Shown: positions 44,102 to 53,237 of the stretch, piece by piece
Layout: each line of letters opens with the position of its first letter
How positions within the stretch are numbered: the first letter of the stretch is position 1
Origin: Parasphingopyxis marina
Lineage (GTDB): Bacteria; Pseudomonadota; Alphaproteobacteria; Sphingomonadales; Sphingomonadaceae
Reading direction: 5' to 3'
Assembly (NCBI RefSeq): GCF_014237875.1
Contig: NZ_JACJVJ010000001.1
Span: forward strand, 1,166,501 to 1,230,500
DNA: 64,000 bases
Made by a program: the position numbers and the translations under genes
Notes under the pieces: model-generated
Told to the model about the DNA's origin: nothing
The model's database searches: none
What the model saw: only the letters and a program-made list of their open reading frames with translations

Positions 44102-44716
44102 GTGACGCAAACTGTCCGCGGGCCCGTACGGGTCGCGACCGCTCTGTTGGCCACGGCCCTGGTGTTTCTGCCGGCGTCGATGTCGGCGCAGCAGGGCTCA
44201 TCGGCCACGGTTTACGGTGAGGTCCGCCAGCGCGGCGAGGCGCGCAGCTATACATCGGCGGTCGGCGATCTGGATGCGGGGATGCGTATCAACAGCGTGC
44301 GGACAGAGGGCGGCCCCTGGCAGGTCTGCACCGGCAACAATTTTCGCGGCCGCTGCATGATCGTCGACGGCGATCTCGACAATGTGAAGGGCGAGTTTGG
44401 CTTCTTCTCGACCATCCAGTCGATGCGCCCCGCCTCCGAAGCGAGCGCGGCGTCGGCAGCGCCTGCCGCACCGCCCGCCAATGCGACGACCGCCACGCCG
44501 CCGGTTGCCAGCGGCGAAGGCATGCGGGGCACAGCAGCGCAATTCTTCCCGCAGCCGCTTTGGAACGGCGCGCCGATCGCCGCGGGCGATGCCGCGGCCC
44601 TTTCGGCCTTTTGCCGGGCGGCCGGGTTCGGCCGCGTCGCATCTTCGGGTTCGGCGCTAAGGGGCGGCGCCGACATCGCCGTCGATCTGCTTTGCACGGA
44701 ACCCGATTCGCCGTGA
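44102..44716 (+). CDS. Exported beta/gamma-crystallin-like protein
   Basis: Protein of 204 residues with a GTG start at 44102, preceded by GAGGAGGGG. Signal peptide about 1-30 (ending SMSAQ). The first half has a crystallin-type Greek key: ATVYGEVRQRGEARSYTSA and WQVCTGNNFRGRCMIVDGD, ending STIQSMRP. Such domains bind Ca2+ or stabilise extracellular structures. An Ala-rich linker leads to a second part with two cysteines (FCRAAGF and LLCTEP). It lies between two operator-controlled units, but its own upstream region lacks the GTAG core. Confidence 0.75.
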   Translation: MTQTVRGPVRVATALLATALVFLPASMSAQQGSSATVYGEVRQRGEARSYTSAVGDLDAGMRINSVRTEGGPWQVCTGNNFRGRCMIVDGDLDNVKGEFGFFSTIQSMRPASEASAASAAPAAPPANATTATPPVASGEGMRGTAAQFFPQPLWNGAPIAAGDAAALSAFCRAAGFGRVASSGSALRGGADIAVDLLCTEPDSP

Positions 44717-44821
44717 TCGGGCCGCGCGCCTTGATCGCGCCGGTTCCGGCGAACGCTTTTGCGGAGGCCGGGCGGGCCAGGGGGAGGTGCCGCGCGATCC
44801 TGAAACCGAGCTATTGTAGAA

Positions 44822-44839
44822 ATAGTAGGAAGCTATCTA
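44822..44839. promoter_or_regulatory. MarR-type operator, copy 4
   Basis: ATAGTAGGAAGCTATCTA keeps the GTAG-N4-CTAYC core and the right arm CTATCTA, while the left arm is weaker. It lies 39 bases before the TonB-receptor start at 44878, a position that would block transcription. Confidence 0.55.
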
Positions 44840-44877
44840 TTTTTCGTATATCAGGCCAGAGAGGAAAGGGGAGGAAG

Positions 44878-47430
44878 ATGAAAAACACCATAAAATCACC
44901 AACGGCATTGCGGGGAGCGGCGATGGTCGGCGCTTCGATCTTTGCGATGGCGGCTGCGTCGCCCGCATTTGCGCAGGATAGCGGCGCATCGGCCCAGCAA
45001 TCGCAGGGCGGCGTCCAGCAGATCATCGTTTCGGCAACGCGTACCGATACGAACCTGCAGGAAACGCCGATCGCGATCACCGCCGTCACGGCGCAGGATC
45101 TCGAACAGCGCGCCTTTACCAGTGTCGAGGATGTCGGGCGGATCGTGCCGAACGCGAGCTTCGAACAAGCCCAGGCCGCCTTTGGCCGTGCCGTTACCGC
45201 CTATATTCGCGGCATTGGCCAGAACGATTTCAACCTGGCGTTCGAACCCGGCGTGGCATTTTATGTAGACGATCAATATTATGCGCTGCTTGCGGGTTCG
45301 GTGTTCGATCTTCTCGATCTCGAACGCGTCGAGGTGCTTCGCGGCCCGCAAGGCACGCTCTTCGGCCGCAACGCGATCGGCGGCGCGGTGAACCTCATTT
45401 CGAGGCAGCCGGGCCCGACGCCCGAAGCCTCGATCGAGGCGACCTATGGCCGCTATAATCGCACAGACCTGCGCGGCAGCTTCAACGTGCCGCTGTCGGA
45501 CAATCTGTTCCTGCGCGTTTCCGGCGTATCGAAGAATCGCCAGGGCTATCAGCGGGTGCTCGATTTCCGGTGCGACATGTTCCAGCGGGGCACGCCCGAG
45601 CTTGCCGGCAACTTCCCGTCGATCGACCCTTCGGGCGGCTTCATCGCCGGCAATGGCGGCGATGACTGCGTTATCGACCGGTATGGCGGCGAGGATGTGC
45701 AAGCCGTACGCGGCGCCTTGCGGTATGAAGGCACAGGCTGGGATTTCACCTTTACGGCCGACTACACGAACGATGATTCGCCGGTTGTCGCCGACAAGCA
45801 GGTGGCGATCAATCCCGGGCCATCGACCGCTGGCCTCAACGCCAATGTCTATCAGCCGCTTTGGGGTATCGACTATGACCAGCGCTTCCTGACGGACAGC
45901 CTCTATACGACCTACGCCACCTATGCCGATCCGATTCCGGCCGGCAGTCAGTTCCCGGCGGGCTGCGCTACGGACCCGTTGGTCAATTGCACCTATTATA
46001 ACGGTGCGGGCGATCGCGGCGGCATCCAGCTCGATCGTCGTGCTGTCATCGAAACCTGGGGCTTCAGTGGCCGGCTCAATGTCGATCTGTCCGATGATTT
46101 CTCGTTCACCATGCTCTCCGGCTATCGTGACGTGTTCACTACGGGCATCAACGATACGGATGGTTCGCCGATCGGCTTCCAGACCGTGAAGACGCAGATC
46201 ACGCATGAGCAGTTCACCATCGAACCGCGCATCAACTATAGTAGCGACTTCATGGATCTGACGGTCGGTGCCTTCTACTATAATGGCGATGGACAGACGA
46301 CATCGAACGTGTCGATCCCGTTCATCCCGCTGCAGCAGAACGCGTTGATCACATTCGATAGCGAGGCTTGGGCGGTGTTCGGCCAGGCGGTGCTCCATCC
46401 GTTCAGCCCGGACTTCGGTCTCACGCTCGGCGCCCGCTATTCGGACGACACCAAGGACACCTTCTTCAACAACGGTCAGGGCGGGATCGCTCAGCGCGTG
46501 CTTGTCGCGGACAATCACTTCGATTGGCGCGTCGGCCTCGATTATCAGGTGACGCCCGATGTGCTGATCTATGGTTCGGCGGCTTCCGGCTATCGTCCGG
46601 GCGCCTTCAACCCTCGGCCGTTCCAGGCATCGCAACTTCAGCCGGTCGCTGCCGAAGAGGCCATTGCCTATGAACTCGGCTTCAAAGGCGATCTGTTCGA
46701 TCGCACGATGCGCTTCAATGTCGCCGGCTTCTATACCGATTACCGGCAGCGCATCACGCCCGCGGGCGGTTCCGAGTGCATCGACAGCGGCGTCAGCGGC
46801 GATTGCGTGGTACCGGGCGCGCAGGTCGAAATCGACAACGGATCAAGCTCGCAGTGCCGGGCCTATGATCCGGTCGCCGACGGTCCGGTGAATCTGGGTG
46901 CCGGTATCGGCGTGACCTGTATTCCGAAGACGAACTACATCAACACGCCGGGCGAGGTTTACGGTATCGAAGCCGAACTCGAATGGCGTCCGGTGGAGCC
47001 GCTGACGATCAACGCCAGCATCGGCTATACCAAGTTCGACGCTCCGGAACTGGAGGCGAACAGCTTCGTCGTGAACACGGTGCCGGTCTATGTGCCCGAG
47101 TGGACGGCATCGGCGGGTATCCAGTACGAGATCCCGGTTCCAGGTCTCAGCGGATCGATCACGCCGCGCATGGACATGTTCTACCAGTCGGCGCTGTCGT
47201 TCAACTCGACCTCGGCGCTTGCGCAGATCCCGGGCCGGACGACCTTCAACGGCCGGATCACCTACCGGAACGATGATGGCGATTTCTCGATCTCCCTCGG
47301 CGCTACGAACCTGTTCGACAGGCAGTATTTCCACAACCTGTTCGATCTGACCCCGTTCGGTCAGCCCACGGCCGAAGGCCAGCCGGCGGCGCCGCGCGAA
47401 TGGTACATCAGCGTCCGCAAGGAGTTCTAG
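44878..47430 (+). CDS. TonB-dependent receptor of the MarR-controlled locus
   Basis: Receptor of 850 residues from the ATG at 44878 (GAGGAAG upstream). Signal peptide about 1-32 (ending PAFAQ). The TonB box and plug begin at QIIVSATRTDTNLQETPIAI, followed by VYIRG-like AYIRGIGQND and the plug signature VEVLRGPQGTLFGRNAIGGAV. The barrel ends in REWYISVRKEF with the terminal Phe. This subclass is greatly expanded in sphingomonads and imports plant-derived or aromatic compounds. An operator copy before the gene suggests that it takes up the substrate processed by the nearby enzymes. Confidence 0.92.
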   Translation: MKNTIKSPTALRGAAMVGASIFAMAAASPAFAQDSGASAQQSQGGVQQIIVSATRTDTNLQETPIAITAVTAQDLEQRAFTSVEDVGRIVPNASFEQAQAAFGRAVTAYIRGIGQNDFNLAFEPGVAFYVDDQYYALLAGSVFDLLDLERVEVLRGPQGTLFGRNAIGGAVNLISRQPGPTPEASIEATYGRYNRTDLRGSFNVPLSDNLFLRVSGVSKNRQGYQRVLDFRCDMFQRGTPELAGNFPSIDPSGGFIAGNGGDDCVIDRYGGEDVQAVRGALRYEGTGWDFTFTADYTNDDSPVVADKQVAINPGPSTAGLNANVYQPLWGIDYDQRFLTDSLYTTYATYADPIPAGSQFPAGCATDPLVNCTYYNGAGDRGGIQLDRRAVIETWGFSGRLNVDLSDDFSFTMLSGYRDVFTTGINDTDGSPIGFQTVKTQITHEQFTIEPRINYSSDFMDLTVGAFYYNGDGQTTSNVSIPFIPLQQNALITFDSEAWAVFGQAVLHPFSPDFGLTLGARYSDDTKDTFFNNGQGGIAQRVLVADNHFDWRVGLDYQVTPDVLIYGSAASGYRPGAFNPRPFQASQLQPVAAEEAIAYELGFKGDLFDRTMRFNVAGFYTDYRQRITPAGGSECIDSGVSGDCVVPGAQVEIDNGSSSQCRAYDPVADGPVNLGAGIGVTCIPKTNYINTPGEVYGIEAELEWRPVEPLTINASIGYTKFDAPELEANSFVVNTVPVYVPEWTASAGIQYEIPVPGLSGSITPRMDMFYQSALSFNSTSALAQIPGRTTFNGRITYRNDDGDFSISLGATNLFDRQYFHNLFDLTPFGQPTAEGQPAAPREWYISVRKEF

Positions 47431-47444
47431 GACGCCAAAGGCTA

Positions 47445-47485
47445 GGGGCCGCCGTTTTCTATCGGGGAACGGCGGTCCCTTTCCG
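47445..47485 (+). terminator. Hairpin after the TonB-receptor gene
   Basis: GGGGCCGCCGTT (47445-47456) pairs with AACGGCGGTCCC (47468-47479), including one G-T pair, to give a 12-bp stem with an 11-base loop. TTTCCGTTT follows. It probably ends or weakens transcription before the dioxygenase gene. Confidence 0.6.
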
Positions 47486-47507
47486 TTTCGATTGCAGAGA
47501 AGCCGCC

Positions 47508-48419
47508 ATGACCTATTCGGTACATTCGCTCCATCCGCTGTTCGCGGCCGAACTTCTGGGCTTCGATCTGAACGCGCCGATATCCGAAGATGATCGCGCC
47601 CTGATCGAAAATCTGATGGCCGAGCATGCCGTGCTCGTGCTGCGCGACCTGGAACCCAATGACGAGGCGCATATACGTTTCGCCCATACATTCGGCTCGA
47701 TGGAATTGCCGCCGAAAATGTATGGCGAAAAGCCGCCGCCCGGCGCTGCGCGGATCACCGAGGGCCTATACGATATTTCCAATATCGGTGTGGACGGGAA
47801 CCTCCTGCCCGCCGACGATCTTCGCAACCGTTTCAACAAGGGCAACGAACGCTGGCACACCGACAGTTCGTTCAACGCCCTGCCGACCAAATGGTCGCTG
47901 CTGCTCGCCTATGTCGTGCCGCCGACGCGCGGCGATACCGAATATGTAGATACGCGAGCCGTTTATGATGCGCTGCCGCCGGAAATGCAGACAAAGGTCG
48001 ACGGGCTTCAGGCGGTGCACGATCTGTGGGGCGTGCGCGCCAAGCACGAATATGGCGGCGGCCATGTCGACGAGGAAATGCGCCGGTTGATGCCGCCGGT
48101 CACCCAGCCGCTGGTTCGCGCGTCCGTGAACGGCCGCAAGACGCTCTATATAGGGTCGCATATCGATTATCTGCTCGGCCTCGACCGCGAAGAGAGCGAC
48201 GCGCTGCTTGCCGAACTCATGGAATTCGCGACCCGGCCCGAATTTATCTATACCCACAAATGGCGCGTCGGGGACCTCGTCATCTGGGACAATCGCTGTA
48301 CGATCCATCGCGGGACGGGCTTCGACCATATGCACGATCGCCGCGACCTGAGACGGGCGACGATCAACGAAGACCGGGGCGAAGATCGCGCCTCGACCGA
48401 CCTGATAGACGCTGGCTGA
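47508..48419 (+). CDS. TauD/TfdA-family Fe(II)/2-oxoglutarate dioxygenase
   Basis: Protein of 303 residues from the ATG at 47508. The iron triad is H117-x-D119 (NERWHTDSSFN) and H267 (NRCTIHRGTGF). Arg residues at 278-283 (DRRDLRRAT) are placed to bind 2-oxoglutarate. Members oxidise taurine, 2,4-D-type aryloxy acids, sulfonates or small carboxylates. The TfdA-like sequence and its position behind a TonB receptor suggest an acidic organic substrate. It starts the run of catabolic genes dioxygenase, nitroreductase and thiolase-like protein. Confidence 0.9.
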   Translation: MTYSVHSLHPLFAAELLGFDLNAPISEDDRALIENLMAEHAVLVLRDLEPNDEAHIRFAHTFGSMELPPKMYGEKPPPGAARITEGLYDISNIGVDGNLLPADDLRNRFNKGNERWHTDSSFNALPTKWSLLLAYVVPPTRGDTEYVDTRAVYDALPPEMQTKVDGLQAVHDLWGVRAKHEYGGGHVDEEMRRLMPPVTQPLVRASVNGRKTLYIGSHIDYLLGLDREESDALLAELMEFATRPEFIYTHKWRVGDLVIWDNRCTIHRGTGFDHMHDRRDLRRATINEDRGEDRASTDLIDAG

Positions 48420-48435
48420 TCAATAGGAGAAATCT

Positions 48436-49107
48436 GTGAGCGTTGCCGATACCATCGCCCGGCGAAAGTCGAGCCGCGCCTTTCTTCCCGATCCTGTCGA
48501 CCAGGCGCTGCTCGAAGCCGTCGTGCGCAAGGCGCTCCAATCCGCGTCGAACAGCAATATCCAGCCCTGGCATGTCTATCTCGTCACCGGCGATCGCCTC
48601 GAAAGGCTGAAGGCGGCGACGGCAGAGCGGAGCACGGTGCCGCCCGCCTTCGATGACCGGCCTTATCCCGTCTATCCCGAGCCGCTGGAAGAGCCATATG
48701 AGGGCCGACGCTTCCATTGCGGCGAGCGGCAATATGCGGCGATGGGGATCGCGCGCGAAGATCAGGACAGCCGGCTTCGCTATGTCTACAACAACCACCA
48801 ATGTTTCGGCGCGCCGGCGGCAATGTTCCTCTATATCGACCAGCATGCCGGGCCCTCGCAATGGGCCGATCTCGGCATCTATCTCCAGTCGGTGATGCTG
48901 CTGCTGACCGAGGCGGGGATCGACAGTTGCGCGCAGATCAGCTGGAACGTTTTCAACAAAACCGTGCGCAAGCTATTGGAGGTGGAGGATAATCTCACGC
49001 TCTATTGCGGCCTTTCGATCGGCTATGCGGATCCCGATGCGCCGGTAAACGCTGTCGTGGCCGATCGCGCGCCCGAGGCGGAAACGCTGACAATCTATCG
49101 CGATTGA
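48436..49107 (+). CDS. Nitroreductase-family flavoprotein
   Basis: FMN-dependent oxidoreductase of 223 residues with a GTG start at 48436, after GGAGAAATCT. The opening ARRKSSRAFLPDPVD is the FMN-phosphate-binding start of the family. SASNSNIQPWHVYLVTG and the C-terminal YCGLSIGYADPDAPVN match nitroreductases. Such enzymes reduce nitro groups, quinones or enones with NAD(P)H, and some act as dehalogenases or dehydrogenases. It lies 16 bases after the dioxygenase gene, so both are likely one operon. Confidence 0.9.
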   Translation: MSVADTIARRKSSRAFLPDPVDQALLEAVVRKALQSASNSNIQPWHVYLVTGDRLERLKAATAERSTVPPAFDDRPYPVYPEPLEEPYEGRRFHCGERQYAAMGIAREDQDSRLRYVYNNHQCFGAPAAMFLYIDQHAGPSQWADLGIYLQSVMLLLTEAGIDSCAQISWNVFNKTVRKLLEVEDNLTLYCGLSIGYADPDAPVNAVVADRAPEAETLTIYRD

Positions 49108-49159
49108 GCGCCTCGCCGGTAGCGATTGCGCAGCCGGGCCGAGGCTCTAGGGTGCCGGG

Positions 49160-50686
49160 ATGACCGAGCCTCTGCCTCCCTACACGCCCGTCATTATCGG
49201 TGTCGGCCAATATGCCGAGCGTATCGGCGAACCCGGTTATCGCGCCCTCTCGCCGATGGACCTTGCGGGCGAAGCGTTGCAACGCGCGATTGTCGACTGC
49301 GGCGCGGATGTCGCCGGCACGATCGATACGGTGGCGGCGATCCGCCAGTTCGAAATTTCGACGCCGAACGCGAAGGCGCCCTTTGGCCTGTCGGACAACC
49401 CGCCGCGTTCAATTGCGCGGCGCGTGGGCTGTGATCCCGATCGCGCTATTCTCGAAGTCGTTGGCGGGCAGGGTCCACAAAAGCTGGTCGGCGAACTGGC
49501 GGCGGAGATCGCGGAGGGCCGATGCGGGATGGCCGCGATTGTCGGCTCCGAGGCGATTTCCACGGCGCTCGCGCTAATGAAAAGCGGCGAGGCGGCCGAC
49601 TGGTCGGAAGAGGTTGGCGGGGATATCGAGGATCGCGGTTTCGGAATGCGCGGCCTGCTCGACAAGACGCTGATCGTCCATGGACTGGTGACGCCGATTT
49701 CCCTCTACGCCCTGTTTGAAAATGCGCGCCGGGCGCAGCGCGGCGTATCGCTCGATGCTTATCGACATGAGATGGGCGAACTGTTCGCGTCGTTCACCGA
49801 GGTCGCGGCGGCGAATCCCTATGCCGCCGCTCCGGTTGCCCATAGCGCCGAGACGCTCGCGACGGTTACCGAGCGCAACCGGATCGTCGCCGAGCCTTTT
49901 CCGCGACTGATGGTCGCGCGCGATCAGGTAAACCAGGCGGCAGGGATCATCCTGTCGTCGGTCGAAAAAGCGCGCGAAGCCGGAATACCCGAGGAGCGGT
50001 GGATCTATATCCATGCCTCCGCCGATGCGAAGGAGCTGTCGGTTCTGGAGCGACCCGATCTTGCCCGCAGCTCGGCCTCGATCGCCAGCGTTCAAACCGC
50101 GCTCGAGCTCGTCGGCATCGGCGTGGCGGATATCGGCTATTTCGATCTCTACAGCTGTTTCCCGATCGCCGTTTCCAACATCATCGACGCATTCGGGATC
50201 GCGCCCGGCGATCCGCGCGGGCTGACCCTGACCGGCGGCCTGCCTTTCTTCGGCGGCGCCGGAAACAATTATTCGGCCCATGCCATTGCCGAAGCGGCGG
50301 CCCGGCTGCGCAAGAATCCCGATGGCTATGCGCTGGTCGGCGCCAATGGCGGGTTCATGAGCAAATATTCGACCGGCATCTATTCACGCCGACCGGCTTG
50401 CTGGGAAGGTACGTGTCGATGGAAGACGGTACCGGCAAGCGGCGATAAAGCGACCGTCGTCGACGGCTATTCCGGGTCGGCGATTGTCGAAAGCTATACC
50501 GTCGTGCCGTCTGCTTCGGGAGATCGCGGCGCAATTGTCGGCCGCGCGGAAACCGGGGAACGCTTCATGGCCGTGCCGAGCGACGAAAGCGGCCTTGACC
50601 GGCTGCGCGAGGGCGAGCCGTTCGGCCGGCGGATATCGGTGACGGCGGGCGAGGATCGCCGCAACGGTTTCGTCTTTTCGGATTGA
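49160..50686 (+). CDS. Thiolase-like protein without recognisable catalytic cysteines
   Basis: Protein of 508 residues with the thiolase fold of the SCP-x/acetyl-CoA-acetyltransferase group. The start PVIIGVGQYAERIGEPG is typical. The region that normally carries the nucleophilic Cys reads EVVGGQGPQKL, and the C-terminal CGxG site reads VGANGGFMSKYS, so both thiolase cysteines are missing. GGLPFFGGAGNNYSAHAIAE, with its His, is kept. It may catalyse a different CoA-ester reaction or be a structural partner. It sits 52 bases after the nitroreductase and converges with the flavin reductase gene. Confidence 0.83.
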   Translation: MTEPLPPYTPVIIGVGQYAERIGEPGYRALSPMDLAGEALQRAIVDCGADVAGTIDTVAAIRQFEISTPNAKAPFGLSDNPPRSIARRVGCDPDRAILEVVGGQGPQKLVGELAAEIAEGRCGMAAIVGSEAISTALALMKSGEAADWSEEVGGDIEDRGFGMRGLLDKTLIVHGLVTPISLYALFENARRAQRGVSLDAYRHEMGELFASFTEVAAANPYAAAPVAHSAETLATVTERNRIVAEPFPRLMVARDQVNQAAGIILSSVEKAREAGIPEERWIYIHASADAKELSVLERPDLARSSASIASVQTALELVGIGVADIGYFDLYSCFPIAVSNIIDAFGIAPGDPRGLTLTGGLPFFGGAGNNYSAHAIAEAAARLRKNPDGYALVGANGGFMSKYSTGIYSRRPACWEGTCRWKTVPASGDKATVVDGYSGSAIVESYTVVPSASGDRGAIVGRAETGERFMAVPSDESGLDRLREGEPFGRRISVTAGEDRRNGFVFSD

Positions 50687-50698
50687 GTCGGTCGGCGG

Positions 50699-51193
50699 CT
50701 AGTAGAGGTGCAGTTCGCGATAGCCGCCGCGAAAATAGAGCAGCGGATCATATTCGGCCTCATAGCGCACGCCGAGCACATGGCCGACAAGAATGATATG
50801 GTCGCCGCCGTCATGCTCGGCATATTTCCGGCATTCGAAATTGGCGAGCGAGTCCGTGAGGATCGGCACGCCGGTCGACCAGCTTTCGCAGGCCGTGTTT
50901 TCGAACCGGTCGCCCTCGCGGGTGGCGAAGCGCTGGGCGATGTCCTTCTGCCCGACATGGAGGACATTCACCGCGAAGGAGTCCGCCTCCAGGAAATGCG
51001 GGGTGCTGCGCGATGCGCGCGACAGGCAGACGAGCAGCAATTCGGGATCGAGCGAGACCGAGGTGAAGCTGTTGGCAGTGAGGCCGACGGGATCGCCTTG
51101 CGCATCGAGCGTCGTCACCACGGTAACGCCGGTTCCGAAACATCCCAGCGCATCGCGCAGGGCCCGACTGTCGGTTTCGAGATCCTTCGACAT
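50699..51193 (-). CDS. Flavin reductase (FMN-binding, HpaC-like)
   Basis: Protein of 164 residues. RDALGCFGTGVTVVTT, GLTANSFTSVSLDPELLLVCL and SFAVNVLHVGQKDIAQRFA are the classical motifs of short-chain flavin reductases that deliver reduced FMN to two-component monooxygenases. No monooxygenase partner is in this window, so the partner gene must lie elsewhere. The enzyme might instead serve the dioxygenase or nitroreductase locus. It diverges from the amidohydrolase gene, 156 bases away. Confidence 0.9.
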   Translation of the reverse strand: MSKDLETDSRALRDALGCFGTGVTVVTTLDAQGDPVGLTANSFTSVSLDPELLLVCLSRASRSTPHFLEADSFAVNVLHVGQKDIAQRFATREGDRFENTACESWSTGVPILTDSLANFECRKYAEHDGGDHIILVGHVLGVRYEAEYDPLLYFRGGYRELHLY

Positions 51194-51349
51194 AGCGCCA
51201 GCCTTAGCAAGCGGCTTGCACCGCGCAAACTTTATCCTTGGCCGGGCTTGTCATCCCCCGGGTCGGCTTGACGTAGGGCTCCCCAGCAACCACGAGATCG
51301 CGAACTTCGCGCCCATCGACCGATGGCGCGCCGACTAGGGGATATATTT

Positions 51350-52231
51350 GTGAGCGACATCGACGCCATCGAGATTATCGACACGCAGATCCACGGGCCC
51401 AATCCCGGGGTTCCGCTGGAGGAAGATCAGGCGGAGCTGCTGCCGATGGTCCAGGTGGAGCTGGCGCGGGAGGCGATGGATGCCGTCGGCGTCGATATTG
51501 CGCTGGCAGTCACCGGAGAGCCCTTTATCGATCTGGCGCATCAGCGTTATCCCGGCCGCTTTCCGGGCGTGGCGACCTTTTCCCACACCCATGCCGATCT
51601 CGATTCCGAAGTGCGGCGCATCCGTGCGCATCCGGCGATGGTCGCCGGCCGGGCGCTGGTCGGCGATTTCAAGACGGCGGTCATGCGCGCCGAGTTCGAC
51701 GAAGGGGTGTTCGACCCGATCTATGCCGCCGCCGAAGAGGTCGGCCTGCCGATTTTCAATTCCACCCATGGCGGCTGCGCGCGCATGGCCGCGATTGCCG
51801 AGCGGCACCCGGATCTGACCCTGATCATCGACCATATCGGCGTGGCCCAGCACCCGGTCTCGCCGCCCCAGACGATGCATTGGGGACCGTTCTCCGACCT
51901 GCTCGAGCTGGCGAAATATTCTAATATCGCGGTCAAGCTGTGCGGAGCGCCGCTCTTGTCCGAGCAGAATTATCCGTTTGGCGACGTCTGGCCCTATCTG
52001 GAAAAGCTGTTCGAGGCCTTCGGGTTCGATCGCGTGATGTGGGGCAGCGATTATACGCGCCTGGGGACGGCCGACCGGCCGAGGGGCGCTCGCCCGCGCC
52101 GGCGCGGCGTGACCTATGCCGAAAACCTGGATTTCCTGCGGCGGAGCGACCGGCTCGGTTTCGAAGAGAAACAGGCATTGCTGGGCGGCACCGCGCGGCA
52201 ATTGCTTCGCCTCGACCGGGACGCCGGATAA
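51350..52231 (+). CDS. Amidohydrolase-2 family hydrolase (LigI/decarboxylase-like)
   Basis: TIM-barrel protein of 293 residues from the GTG at 51350, preceded by AGGGGA; a start at 51323 is possible. The metal-site sequence begins IIDTQIHGPNP, which has one His where most relatives have HxH. It continues with FNSTHGGC, LIIDHIGV and VMWGSDYTR, giving the other His residues and the Asp. This group includes 2-pyrone-4,6-dicarboxylate hydrolase and ACMSD-type decarboxylases, which act on ring-cleavage products. That would match aromatic catabolism around it. Confidence 0.85.
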   Translation: MSDIDAIEIIDTQIHGPNPGVPLEEDQAELLPMVQVELAREAMDAVGVDIALAVTGEPFIDLAHQRYPGRFPGVATFSHTHADLDSEVRRIRAHPAMVAGRALVGDFKTAVMRAEFDEGVFDPIYAAAEEVGLPIFNSTHGGCARMAAIAERHPDLTLIIDHIGVAQHPVSPPQTMHWGPFSDLLELAKYSNIAVKLCGAPLLSEQNYPFGDVWPYLEKLFEAFGFDRVMWGSDYTRLGTADRPRGARPRRRGVTYAENLDFLRRSDRLGFEEKQALLGGTARQLLRLDRDAG

Positions 52232-52375
52232 AAATTTGGGCCTGCGGAGCAGTTGACCGCGGAGGGGGCTATAGGCGTTTGCAGGCCTGACCGCCCGGTC
52301 GGGCTACGCAATTGCAATCGATAACGGCATCTCGTAATTTAATAATCCAAAGGGTGGGGCCGCGATAATATTAGT

Positions 52376-53212
52376 ATGAAAAACCTCGGCAGGACCGTGA
52401 TTGTGGTGGGGAGCGGCTTCAGGGCTGGGATTCTCGCTCTACTGCTGCAGGAAATGCTCCCGCGAACCGAGATCATGCTGGTCGCGGAGCGACCCACCGT
52501 CGGCGGTTCCCTGCAAGTGCCCGTCTTGTTCTCTGCAATTCCCCGCGCCTATTCGGAGATGTTCGAACCGCTCATCGTCCAGTCATGGCCGGGCTTTCAA
52601 TTTCAGGGACCACGCCGCGCTCAAAGTTTCGATGCGCAAGTCGTGCTGTTGGCCGGCGAGCAGCTTCATATCGAATTGCTGGATCGTATCGGGACGGATC
52701 GTATCCGCCTGTTGTCGCGGATCGTCAGCGTCGGAAGCAAATCGCTCGTGTTGGCGAGCGGCGAAACATTGGTCGCGATGGATGTTGTCGATGCGCGGGA
52801 AACCCCGGGCGATTTTGCCGGCGCCCAGCCCCGGGATACCTATTCGCGCTCCGTACGCGATATTTCCGTCGCCGCGGCGCACGGGATTTCTCGCCCGATA
52901 TTGTTCAGGGAATTGCAGCGGACGGACGCCGGGATAATGTTCGCCCAATATCTGCCGCTAACGCCGAACATGATAAGGGAGGTGATCTATGGCCCGTCCT
53001 CCCAAGCCGCGCCCGCCCCAACGGCTGGCCATGGAACCGTTGTCAGCGCGGAAAAATCGACGCTGGACGCCGGCGATATCTTTCTCCAATCGGGTAACGA
53101 CAGACATAGGGCGGAAAGCTTGGACTTTGGCTCGTTCTTCGGGGGATTTCTGAACAGTCTCGTTTCGACGGCGAACGAGATGGCGGCCCGGCAAATTCGG
53201 ATCGTCGCCTAG
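52376..53212 (+). CDS. Shortened lycopene-cyclase (CrtY)-like protein
   Basis: Protein of 278 residues. The start VIVVGSGFRAGILALLLQ is a slightly decayed FAD-binding motif (GSGFRAG in place of GGGLAG). EPLIVQSWPGFQFQGPRR, VVDARETPGDF and PILFRELQRTDAGIMFAQYLPLTP, continued by MIREVIYGP, follow the order of segments in CrtY lycopene beta-cyclases. Normal CrtY has about 380 residues, so roughly a hundred are lost and the C-terminus is unrelated. It is either a pseudogene that kept its frame or a protein with a new function. No other carotenoid gene is nearby. Confidence 0.62.
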   Translation: MKNLGRTVIVVGSGFRAGILALLLQEMLPRTEIMLVAERPTVGGSLQVPVLFSAIPRAYSEMFEPLIVQSWPGFQFQGPRRAQSFDAQVVLLAGEQLHIELLDRIGTDRIRLLSRIVSVGSKSLVLASGETLVAMDVVDARETPGDFAGAQPRDTYSRSVRDISVAAAHGISRPILFRELQRTDAGIMFAQYLPLTPNMIREVIYGPSSQAAPAPTAGHGTVVSAEKSTLDAGDIFLQSGNDRHRAESLDFGSFFGGFLNSLVSTANEMAARQIRIVA

Positions 53213-53237
53213 CTATCCATCCGCCTGTGTCCGCCGA

